From the NCBI GenBank assembly GCA_023362775.1, contig JALMGJ010000001.1, positions 92,246,001 through 92,310,000 of the forward strand: a stretch of DNA of 64,000 nucleotides, given 5' to 3'. How positions within the stretch are numbered: position 1 is the first letter of the stretch; every line of letters begins with the position of its first letter. A model generated the notes under the pieces. That model was given only the letters and a program-made list of their open reading frames with translations. It was not told the DNA's origin and ran no database searches. A program made the position numbers and the translations under genes. Source of the stretch: Charina bottae (Eukaryota; Chordata; Lepidosauria; Squamata; Charinaidae). Shown here piece by piece: positions 28,201 through 40,200 of the stretch.

Positions 28201-31200
28201 TCTCTGTTTATATACCATGGCTTGTCCTGCTTGTGTTGGTGGAGGTGTTGTTCTCTCCTTAGGAGTTCCTTGATTGGGCTGTTGTTTGCTGCTTGGTTGA
28301 TTGACTGAGTTAATAGTTCCTTGGAACTATTAATTAATAGTTAATTAATAATTAATAATTTTCCAAGGAACTATTAATTCAGTCAATCAACCAAGCAGCA
28401 AACAACAGCCCAATCAAGGAACTCCTAAGGCATAGCTTTCCAAACTGTGTGTCGCGACACAGTATTGTGTCACCTGCTGGGCCCAGGTGTACTGCGCAAA
28501 AACCCGGAAGCGCTGATGGCGCGCCGCCACGCGTGGCAATGCACGCAGCAGCAGGCCATCAGCGCTTCTGGGTTTTCGTGCGGCACACCAGGACACCGCT
28601 GCAGTCACCACTGCGCGTGAAAACCCGGAAGCACCGCCGCTGTAGCGGTGTGTGAAAACCCAAAAGCGCCGCAGTGGCGGCGCTTCCGGTTTTTCGCCCG
28701 CCGCCGTTGGTGTGTCACCAGCTGAAAAGTTTGGAAAGCCCTGTCCTAAGGAGAGAACAACACTTCCACCAACACAAGCAGGACAAGTCATGGTATATAA
28801 ACAGAGAGCAAGTCCCACTCCCTTTTCGCACTGAAGATGTTGCCTAGTCTGGCAATGAAACATCTGCAAGAAAACAACAAGGCTCAGAGAGCACCAAGGA
28901 CTCCAAAGAAGCAGTTAGGCTAACAGGAATTGGCAATGGGTCATTGACAATTGGGTGGAAAAAGCAGCAGTCTTTTTTTACAGGTGTACAGACATGAGTG
29001 AAATCCTAGCCATAGCTGTTAGGATGTTTTGCTGCATGGTGGGCAACCTGTAGGCCCCACATCCCTTTTCTATAGCCCATGGAGTTTCCTCTGACCATAA
29101 CTGCTGAAAGTTGAAGGTACAGTCTTTCACCTGTTTAAGGCATGGAACACATGAAAATGATAATATAGGACCTCAAAGAGATCCTGTATAGACCCAAAAC
29201 TCTCCCAAAGCCCAATCCTGCCATTGAATGCAATATGGCTTCAACTATTTTGCAGCCCTCAGGCCCTCCCCAGGAAAATGTTAATGGTGGCCCTTAGCCA
29301 CCAGAAGGATTCCCACCACTGCTTTATTGGGCTACTAGGAAAATGCCCTCTCTCTGCACTGGGAGCCATCAGGGAAAATCATCTCTGAGGTGTGTTGGGG
29401 GCAATTCCACAGCCTCTGTGATCCTATAATGGATTTTGCACAGGAGTTTAAGTTTCAACAACAATCCATTGTTCACCTCCATGGGAATCAGTGGACCTTA
29501 CTCCTGAGTTGGCACAAATAAGGTTAGGTTGCTCAGGGTTGCTTAGCATATGTTTAAAGCTGCTTGTAGGTATTTCTAGGATTAGCCTGAAGAGCAGGCA
29601 AACAAAAGGCACCACAGTGGTGAGGTTTTCACAGCAAAATGGGAAGCAGTACCTCCCTGTTCTTTCAAAACAGTGAAAGAAACTGGTGGGAAGGACCAGT
29701 TGGTGTGACGACATTCCTGGCCATACCCCATTCCCACTGGAACATCTGCTTTGGTGACCGTTTGCTTGCTTCACCCACATAAGCACAGCAGGTTCGGATT
29801 TTCTCCACCCTGTGGCTGGAGAGAGTGCTGTTTGCTCCTTAATGATACATCCATGTAAGTGGTTGTGGGTGCTTTGCTATGTTTCATACACAATTTCATT
29901 CCCAGCTGATGATTTTCTTTTTCTTCCTGTCCTGATTTTGGTTGGCCTTTAGTTTTTGAAGGCTGTCTTTTTTCCATGGGGCTTCAATCTTGAGTGTTTA
30001 TCTTTTCTTAGGGAGAACAGGAATCGATTGACGCAGATCATGTTGCTGAAGTCTCTCCTGCAGGTAAGCAACAGTGGTGCTCCATTTGCATGTGGGGTTT
30101 GCAGGGAAAAATAGACACCACATTTGTGTAGGAAATAATGTACCTTTTGGCCTCAGGACAAACAATCTCAGTCTGTGCCAGGACAACAGTCTCCACTGAA
30201 TCTGTGAGATCTAGTTTCCTCTGTTCATAGGCACACTGATTCAGGCCCAGCAGTGAACACCAACTTTCTTATCTCCCCATACACATCTGTGCTACAAATC
30301 ACAGTGAATAGGAGGCAGGTGATCACACTGTACTGCAGACCAGTGTTTGTTCAGTAGGTAGCCAGTACGCTAGCCACAGACTGGCTGACTTTACGTAACC
30401 CATTAAACCTAAACTTGGGTTAACAAAAGGCAGTTGATGTATTTCTATAACTTGCTGTGCCTGTAACTTCTATCCCCCATGCTGAATTACAAATCACCCA
30501 CTGCCATTTTAACCTAGGCTAACGTGTGAAACCAACCACTATATCTCTGAGGGTCAATAGACAAATTAAGACTTCAAAAAAGAAATGAGGAAGAATGGGA
30601 GAAGGCTGCCCCTGATTTGCTATAGCTGCCGTTATGATTGAGTGCATTGCAAACAAACTGCTGGGTGTTGATTAATGGAGGGGCTCTCTATGGAACCTGC
30701 AGGTTTCCACCGGTTTCCAGTGCAGTAACATGCTCACAGCCCTCCCCAGCTCCTTCCTGGACAGGCTCTTGTCAGCCACATTAATGGAGGATGCAGAGAT
30801 TCGCCTCTTTGTCCTGCAGATTCTCATCAGCTTCATTGACCGCCATGGGAATAAGTACAAATTCCAGACAATCAGGTGTGCAGGCCTTGTTTTTTTGTTG
30901 TGGTAGAGAGGAAATGGTGCATGGGACCATGTTTTGGGACAGTATCATAGATCAGGAGTCCCCAACCTGTGGGCCGCAGCCTACTAGTGGGCCGCGGCCT
31001 GTTAGGAAGTGGGCCACGGGGCTCCCGCCTGCAAACCCCGCCCCCCGGTGCGTATGATTGGCTCCTGCCTGCAAACCCCACCCCCCAGTGCACATGATTG
31101 GCTCCCGCCTGCAAACCCCGCCCCTCTCCTGGTCTGTGGAAAAATTTTCTTCCATGACCGGTCCCTGGTGCCAGAAAGGTTGGGGACCGCTGTCATAGAT

Positions 31201-34200
31201 AATTTTGGCTACAAACTATGTAAATACATGTATGTTGAGTTATGGTTGTCTATACTCTGTCCTCCTGAGTAGAAACTGCATAGTTTCCTGTTCCCTGTTG
31301 TAACAGCCTCTTTGTCTTCTAGCAAGTCTGATGATTATGGCATTTATATGAACTAAAGCTTCATTCAGCTATCCTGAATGTTCAGATTAAATATATTTGC
31401 TTCAGAAAAAATAGAAATATATGCAAAGAATCTTTGTACAAAAAGTTTTTTTTCTTCTCCCCTAATATTGCTCAGTACTAGAATTTCCCTTGAATACTTT
31501 TTCTTCATGGGTTAGCCAAATGAATAATGCTGTCAATTGGCAATCACATAATAAACATACGTAGTACCATTGTGATGCTGTCATTCAGCCAGGTTGACTA
31601 CATGGTGAGGGTAGCACCAGACAGTAACCTCCTGTTGATAAGAGCTGTCTTGCAGTTAATGGTTTGAATTAAAAATTGTGAGGGATTTTGGCTCAGACTT
31701 AACTTGAATTACATATATCCTTCCTTTCATAAGGCTTATTATATAATTTGCTGGAAATTTCCTTTGATTAATAACACTACTGTAATTTCACCATTCCCTT
31801 TGATGATTAGAAAGGGTAGACTATGGAAAGAAAGAAATTATGTTGTAACCTTAGAGAGGGTAAAATATAAATGTACTTGTAACTGCTGTTAAGAAGACCA
31901 GAAGCCGCTTCTTTATAACTTTTTCTTTTTCCTTTCCTTTCCTTTCCTTTTTTTATTTTCTATCCCACCTTTATTATTTTTACAAATAATTCAAGGCAGT
32001 GAACATGCCTAATACTCCTTCCTCCTCCTTTTTTCCCCACAACAACCACCCTGTGAGGTGAGTTGGGCTGAGAGACAGGGACTGGCCCAAGGTCACCCAG
32101 CCGGCTTTCATGCCTAAGGCGGGACTAGAACTCTCAGTCTCCTGGTTTGCCATTGGCTCCTTCCTAGGGCTGAGAGACAGGGACTGGCCCAAAGTCACCC
32201 AGCCGGCTTTCATGCCTAAGGCGGGACTAGAACTCTCAGTCTCCTGGTTTCTAGCCCGTTGCCTTAACCACTAGACCAAACTGGCTTTCCTTCCTTTTCC
32301 TTATTTTCTCTTCTCTTTTTCTTTCTTTGTACTTTTTTTCACTTATTACTTTTCTTTACTTTCCTTACTTTTCTCTTTAAAAATGTATATTGTTTTTAAT
32401 TCTTTTTAAAAAATTGTTTAATAAAAATTATATATTAAGAAATGTAATTTCACCACTCCCTGAAATGCTCCTATGAGTTGCTAAAAAGGAGGAGAGATGG
32501 ACAATCTCTTTTCTCTAGACTTTTGTTATGGCTTGTTCCCACATACACATACCCCCCTTTAATTTTTTTCTCATTTTTTTCCTGCACAGCACTCTCAGTG
32601 ATGTCTCCATCCTGAAGCTGAAAGTGGACAAATGTTCACGCCAAGACACGGTCTTCATGAAAAAGGTACTTGAGGACTTGCCAAAAGCTCTCCATTAAAA
32701 GAAAAAGGATAGGGATTGATTGGTTGTAATCACTAGTACTAGATGATAGACCTGCAAAAAATACCCTGCTTGATCATGTTAAAGTGGTGTAAAAGCATTG
32801 CGTTCAACACCTCAATTAAATGGCAACTTCCTCATAAAAAGCTATTGTTATGTGTTCACAGCACTCCCAGCAGCTGTATCGACACATGTATTTGACTTGC
32901 AAAGAAGAGAATAATGGGCATGCTCATTATGAGTCCCTCTACAGTCTGCTGGCGCTCATCAGCATTGAGCTGGCCAATGAGGAGGTGGTAGTGGACCTCA
33001 TCCGTTTGGTTCTGGCCATACAGGTATGTACAGGCTGAAGAATCTTCCAAGCAAATGTGCATCAGAGATCACAAATGTATTTACCTCTCTGCAACTCCTT
33101 CGGTAGATATGCCTTTTCTTGGGATTCCCTGGCACCTTTTTGCCTTTGAATACAAAGTGGTGTACAGTCCTCTTCAACATACTCTGCAGGTCCATATCAC
33201 AAACACCTGCCAAATGCCTGCTTTTGTGCAAGGTAGCTTTGGCATGGGAGTCAACGGGTATGGCAGAGTGACAAGAGAATAGAAATATGTCACTCTCCCA
33301 TATGCCACACACCCACCTTTACCATTCTTCACATGTACTTAGACTACGTCTGGTTATCATAGAATCATAGGGTTGGAAGGGAGCTTGGAGGTCTTCTACC
33401 CAACCCCCTGCCCAAGGCAGGAATCCTCATACCATCTTGGACAAATGGTTGTCCAATCTTTTCTTGAAAACCTCCAGCGATGGAGCACCCACCACTCCGG
33501 GAGGCAAGCTGTTCCACTGCTTAAGAGTTCTCACTGTCAGGAAATTCCTCCTTATTTCCAGGTTGGATCTCCCTCTGATGAGCTTCCACCCATTGCTTCT
33601 TGTCCTACCCTCAGGTGCTATGGAGAATATAGCCCCAGCCTCTTCCCTGGGGCAGCCCTTCAAGTCTCCCCTCAGTCTTCCCTTCGTTAAGCTAAACATG
33701 CCTAGTTCTTTTAGCCGTTCTTTATAGGATTTAACCTCCAGACCCCTCATCATCTCTGTTGCTCTTCTCTGCACTCTTTCTAGGGCCTCAACGTCTTTTA
33801 TAAGAGAAGTATTTATTTATTTAATGTAATTTCATACATTTTAGAGGCTTCCTGACTCCAAATGGCTCTGGGCAGCTTACATTTTAAAAAATTAGGAACA
33901 ATTAAAAAAGATCACAAGCATCCAGTATGGGGGAGGCCGAGTATGCCCCAGCCCTCCTCGGATTCGTTAGATTCCTCGAAGAAGCAACTGGCAAGGGTTT
34001 CTTGCATGTACTCTGTGTCGCATAAAGAGGCGGACCTGTTATACAGTACCTTAAAAGAAAAATCTTCCCTGCCAATTATTGCAAAGTGCTCTTAAATGCT
34101 AAAAACATAATTTAATTCAAACCACAAAGCTAAAAAAGGGAAATCTGCAGAGAAAAAGAAAAAATATTATTATTAATAAATTAGGGTAGTTGGGGCAGTT

Positions 34201-37200
34201 CTGGTCTGTTAAAATACAGCTGATGAAGGAACCAATCTCAGGCATGCTCAGGCTCAATAATGCTTGTGTCCACAGGGCTGGGGTGGTAGGGTGAAAGGAG
34301 CCTCAACCTCCTCTCCCAGAAGCCCTCTGGATCTACACGTCCTAGCTCCTTGGTGCTGTCATCACTTGTCTACCAGAAGATCGCTGCTCCTGGTGTGCTC
34401 CCCCTAAGCCTGGTGTGTGAGAGTTAGGGACCCATAGTCCATGTGCCTTACTGGAATGTAAAAGGACCAAATGAAATACAGGTAATCCTCGTTTAGTGAC
34501 CACAATTGGGACCGGCAACTCAGTCGTTAAGTGAAGTGGTCGCTAAGTGAAATCGCAACTGTGCTTATGGATCTTACTTCAGCTTTCCTCTGCTTTACAG
34601 ACCTACGAGGGTCGTAAATGCGAGGACTGATCACAAAGTTACTTTTTCATCACCATTGTAACTGTGAATGGTCGCTAAACAAGGCAGTCGCTAAATGAGG
34701 ACTACCTGTAATAAAAAGGAAGTTGATTTTATAGCACCACTCCTAGCCCTGTGTGTTGAGGTGTGTACCTGGGAAAATCACGCCCCCTTGCTTTGAAAGA
34801 GAAATCAATCCAAGGTATAAATAGAATCAAAATTAGATTTAAACATGCACCACCAAATTAAAAGTAATTTTATGCAATATTTCTATCTAAACAGGTTTTA
34901 CCCATCCTTTCAAAGATAGCATTTTTCCTGAAACAGATCTCCCTCAATTTTATTTGGACTCCCCTCCAGGTCTCTGAGGATTTAGGCCAGTTAATTCTGA
35001 GGCTGCTGGGGACAGGAAGGGGCCCTGTTTGTCTTCTCCACCTCCATTCCCAACTTCTGCCTTGGTTTTAAAAAGACAAGTATTTTTTCTCTCTCTGGCG
35101 GAAAGGGATTTGGATGATCCGGCTTTGTACATCTTCCGACCCTGATGCCGATGCCGATTCCATGTCCGAGATGACTGAATGTAGACTGAGACTCAGACTT
35201 GTCTGGCTGTCAGTGAATGTGGGGAGGAGCTTGCTTGTCCTTTCACTACAATGCTGAAGTCCTGTTTGCAGGAGCTGGCCCAGGTGAACGAGGATGACCT
35301 GCCGTTGTACAGCCGCTGTGCCCTATACGCCCTTGGAGCTGCCTACCTGAACCTGATCAGCCAACTGACCACTGTGCCTGCCTTTTGCCAGCATATTCAT
35401 GAGGTCTGCCACTTGGCCTTACCTTTGCTTACCTGTCCTTTGCCTGCTTTTTTTCTCATCAGGAAACCTCCTCCAGCCTGGTCCAGATACGTTGGTTGGG
35501 AATCCTAGGAGCTACAGTCCAAAACTTTTGGAGGGCACAGGGTTGGGGAAACCTGTCATAAGAATATAAAGTCCCGGCACTCCATACCCTGTAGGAACCA
35601 GTGGGGTTTTTAGGAAACCCCCAAACGGGGCTTTCCCCGCTGTGACTCCCCAGACACGTTAATCAAATTACCTACAGCCTCAGAGCTCTTGCATGTATCA
35701 GACATTTCTGGACTAAGCCCATCCACCCAAAGCCTTGCTGGACATTTCCTGCAAAGCGTGGCTGTCCCTCTTCTGTATCACTTCTTCTCACTGCCTCTCA
35801 GCAAATTAGGAGGCAGAATCATCACAGTAAGTGGTTTCCTGCCATTGCATTGCATCACTGCCTATATCGTATGGAAGGAAGAGACTCTGAAGCACCAAAT
35901 TTATCTACTTTCCGCTAGATGTGATTAAGAACTGTGTGTATAGGTGCCTTCATTAGCAGCCACATATTGGGAGTTGATAGCAGGCTCCCAGATTTGTTAT
36001 ATTGAGAACTCAAGCCAGCCAACTCAGTAGTACTAGTCAACAGATCCCTGAATAGCAGTGCTCTCTGACTCCAATTCTTCCTTTGCCTCTCTCAGTCTTG
36101 CACTAGAGAAATGATGGCGTCCAGTAATATCTAGACCTACGTCGGAGACGAGTGGTGGTGAAGTCACAAGTAATTCTGCCTGGTGGTCGTGTCGCAGCAC
36201 TTCCTCATTCGTGCTGTGGCCATACCCCTGAGCACCCCAGAGAAGCAGAGGAGCTCATCAGTGCTGCCAGGCAGAGCATCCAAAGATAATGCCTGTCCTG
36301 ATATTTGTTATAACTGGGTGCTCCAAGTTGGTGGAAAAAGTCTTGCATTTTTCTTCTCTCCAGGTTATAGAGATGAGGAAAAAGGAAGCTCCCTACTTGC
36401 TCCCTGAAGGTGTCTTTGTAGAGAAACCCAGGTATGAGAGCCATTATTAGCTTAGAAGATACTGATCATACCCCTGGTGTAGTTTAGATCAGTGCTTCTC
36501 AACCTCAGCAACTTTAAGTTGTGCGGACTTCAACTTCCAGAATTTAATTGCTGGCTGGGGGAATTCTGGAAGTTGAAGTCCACACATCTTAAAATTGCTG
36601 AGGTTGAGAAACACTGGCTTAGATAATTACGCTTTGAACAAGTTTGTTTGTTTATTTTATTTTATTTTATTTATTTTATTTTTTTATTTTATTTTTATTT
36701 TATTTTTTTATTTTTTTATTTTATTTTTTTTTATTTTTATGTTTTATTATTATTTATTTTATTTTATTATTTTTATCCTGCCTTTATTATTATTTTTTAT
36801 AAATAACTCAAGGCAGCAAACATACCTAATACTCCTTCCTCCTCCTATTTTCCCCACAACAACCCTGTGAGGTGAGTTCTGCTGAGAGGGAGTGACTGGC
36901 CCAAGGTCACCCAGCCAGCTTTCATGCCTCAGGCGGGACTAGAACTCTCAGTCTCCTGGTTTGCCATTGGTTCCTTCCTAGGGCTGAGAGAGAGTGACTG
37001 GCCCAAGGTCACCCAGCCGGCTTTCATGCCTAAGGCGGGACTAGAACTCTCAGTCTCCTGCTTTGCCATTGGTTCCTTCCTAGGGCTGAGAGACAGGGAC
37101 TGGCCCAAGGTCACCCAGCCGGCTTTCATGCCTAAGGCGGGACTAGAACTCTCAGTCTCCTGCTTTGCCATTGGTTCCTTCCTAGGGCTGAGAGACAGGG

Positions 37201-40200
37201 ATTGGCCCAAGGTCACCCAGCCGGCTTTCATGCCTAAGGCAGGACTAGAACTCTCAGTCTCCTGCTTTGCTGTTGGCTCCTTCCTAGGGCTGAGAAACAG
37301 GGACTGGCCCAAGGTCACCCAGCCAGCTTTCATGCCTAAGGTGGGACTAGAACTCACAGTCTCCTGGTTTCTAGCCCGTTGCCTTAACCACTAGACCAAA
37401 CTGGCTTTTCAACCCACTTAATTATTCCCCCCTTTGCCCTCAGCTCTGTTTTTCACTTCCTTCCCTGGAGACCAATTGCTGAATGATGTGGCTAGGTGGG
37501 GAGTCACTGGGACAGTCACATATTGTTTCTCTTGTTCTGACCCAAAGGCTGTCACGGAACCTGGATCACCTTGGCCCCGAGATCCTCTTCCGGCAGAGCA
37601 AGATCAGTGAAGTGCTGGGAGGGAGTGGCTACAATTCAGATAGGCTCAGCACACCTTACATCCCTCAGCTGACAGGTACGAGAGTGTCTGTATGAGAGAA
37701 GGGGATGGAAGGAAAAGATACATGATTTGCAATGGGACATAATATTTCTTCAGCCTAAGAATTTTATCACTGCTTTTTTAGAGCAGATTTCTGTTGTATT
37801 ATGACTTAAAAGTATACACTAAAAACCATGCTTGCTGAAAGATCCAGAATGATGATGGCTGATTCTTCATTGTGGTCTCTGCTTCACATTCTGCAGGGAG
37901 CTTCACATTCAATTGGCTTGTACAATAAAATGAAGATTTTCTCTCTTTTTTTTGCTTAAAATTTAGCTGAAGAACATTCCTGTTTATTTATTTATTCATC
38001 ACATTTATATTAAATATATATATTTATATTATTATATTAATTATATTATTATATTACATTACATTACATTACATTACATTACATTACATTACATTATATT
38101 ATATTATATTATATTATATTATTATATTAATTATATTATATTATTATATTATATTATATTATATTATATTATATTATATTATATTATATTATATTTATAT
38201 ATTTAAAAATGGTTTTTGAAGGCACAGAATCCAATTATGCAGCCTACTTGAACTGCAGTTAACAGGAACAAAATTTATTCTTTCTATGAGTAGTAGACCA
38301 CTTCAGGACTAGCAAAACCAGAAATAACTTATGCAGACCAGCAATTTAGGATAAATTATGCAATGTCCTCATTTTGCTTCATCCATTGTTGTTTATTGTA
38401 CAGGATTTGAGTTGCATAGCAACATAACTTTATTTTTAACTCTTACTTTTACAGGGTGTCCATTGCATTCTTTCTCACGTTGTTTAATTGAACACTTGCA
38501 ATTTTCCTCTTCCACTTTTCTAGGCCCTGTGGGCCTCTCACTCAAATAGAAAAAAAACGTTAAACAAAGATGCATGGTCCATCAACCTCAAGAACTCTGT
38601 GTTGTTGCTTTACAAAACAGTATTTGTCATACTGGGTGGGGCACAGATCTGAGAATAGACAAGGATTGGAAAGTAATTGTCCCTTTGGATGCAACTAGCA
38701 TATACTGATTTAGAAGCAATGTTCATGGTTGCTTTGCACAGTTGCCCTTGTTCCCATGTAAACATTGGTTCAGATCTTGGGAAGAAATATCCTCAGTGGG
38801 TTCTTATTTGCCAAAAGACAAGCCATTCTGAAAGCAAGTTAGGCTTGAAAACTTCAAGGAAAGCTGAGGGCTTTGTCATTATAATTAATTGCCTAAAGCA
38901 AAGCACTTGCTTAAGCTTTAAAAATGTACAGATTGGTTATTACAGGTGCAAAACTGTGGCATCTTTCTTTGTCACAAGTTGGCCTGTCTTTCAGGAGTCC
39001 TTCTATGCTTGCAAACTTCCTCATTGCTTTTGCTTAAAACAGTCCTCTGAGTGAACTCAGTGGTGTAAAGAACATGCTCACAGTATTTTTGAATTAAAAG
39101 ATTACAAGCAAAACGGTTAGGACATTAAAGCAAGCTCTCTTACCTTGGAGATCTACTGTATGTTCCACAGTATAGGTTTTATCAGCCTTCCACTATAACT
39201 ATTTTGCCTGGGAGATAGCTGTAACTGTAGCCAACACATCTGGAAGACAGCAGATACAGGAGGCTGGACTAAGGTGAATCAAGACTCTAAATCATTGACG
39301 GGATTCACACAACATGCCAAACTAAGCAAAACTGGGGTTGGTTAGTGATTCAGCATGTTATGGGAACTCATTCTCTTAGAATCTTGTGTGAAATAGGCTA
39401 TCATGTTGAGTCATAATATGGGGGGGGGGGTTGCATGTAACATGTTCAAAGAAACACAGCAATTATGTTTTGTTAACCCATATTAGAGTTTAGCATGTTG
39501 TGAGAATCCAGCCTCTCTAAGGCAGCATTTGCTTATTTATCTATCACTGGCAACAGGACTATTTGAGGAAACCAGGAGCAAATAATTCCCCTTGCTTTAT
39601 AATTCCCTACAACAGAGCTTTCCAAACTGTGTGTCGGGACACGTTAGTGTGTCGGCTGCAGTATTTGGGTGTGTTGCGGCTGCTGCTGCTGCCTCCGAGC
39701 CCTGCCAGGATTCCGTGCAGGTCCTAGTGCCTGCCTTGTGCCTTGCTGCCTCCAAACCTGCTGTGATTCCACGCAGGTCCTAGTGCCTGCCTTGTGCCTT
39801 GCTGCCTCCAAACCTGCCCTGCCAGGATTCCGTGCAGGTCCTAGTGCCTGCCTTGGCCTTGCTTCCTCCAAACCTGCTGTGATTCCGCGCAGGTCCTAGT
39901 ATCTGCCTTGTGCCTTGCTGCCTCCAAACCTGCCCTGCCAGGATTCCGTGCAGGTCCTAGTGCCTGCCTTGGCCTTGCTGCCTCCAAACCTGCTATGATT
40001 CCGCGCAGGTCCTAGTGCCTGCCTTGTGCCTTGCTGCCTCCAAACCTGCTATGATTCCGCGCAGGTCCTAGTGCCTGCCTTGTGCCTGCCTTGGCCTTGC
40101 TGCCTCCAAACCTGCTGTGATTCCGTGCAGGTCCTAGTGCCTGCCTTGGCCTTGCTGCCTCCAAACCTGCTGTGATTCCGCGCAGGTCCTAGTGCCTGCC

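Larger units (their letters stand above)
28065..28904. mobile_element. fold-back Penelope-like insertion (family 2), two arms in inverted orientation
   Basis: Left arm ~28109-28325 and right arm ~28361-28900 are reverse complements with a few mismatches, around an AT-rich centre; a hAT MITE (28431-28743) interrupts the right arm. The whole is flanked by a 13-bp direct duplication aaagaagcagtta at 28052-28064 and 28905-28917. The left arm has about 45 extra bases at its outer end. Each arm has a hammerhead-like core. No coding region remains. Confidence 0.7.

Noticed and set aside
33373..33727. + strand open frames of ~100 codons
   Set aside because: Antisense of the CR1 ORF2 fragment.
36924..37394. 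156-codon (+) and 142-codon (-) repetitive open frames
   Set aside because: The 102-bp SINE-derived tandem unit is divisible by three, so any open frame repeats; no gene-like composition or splice context.
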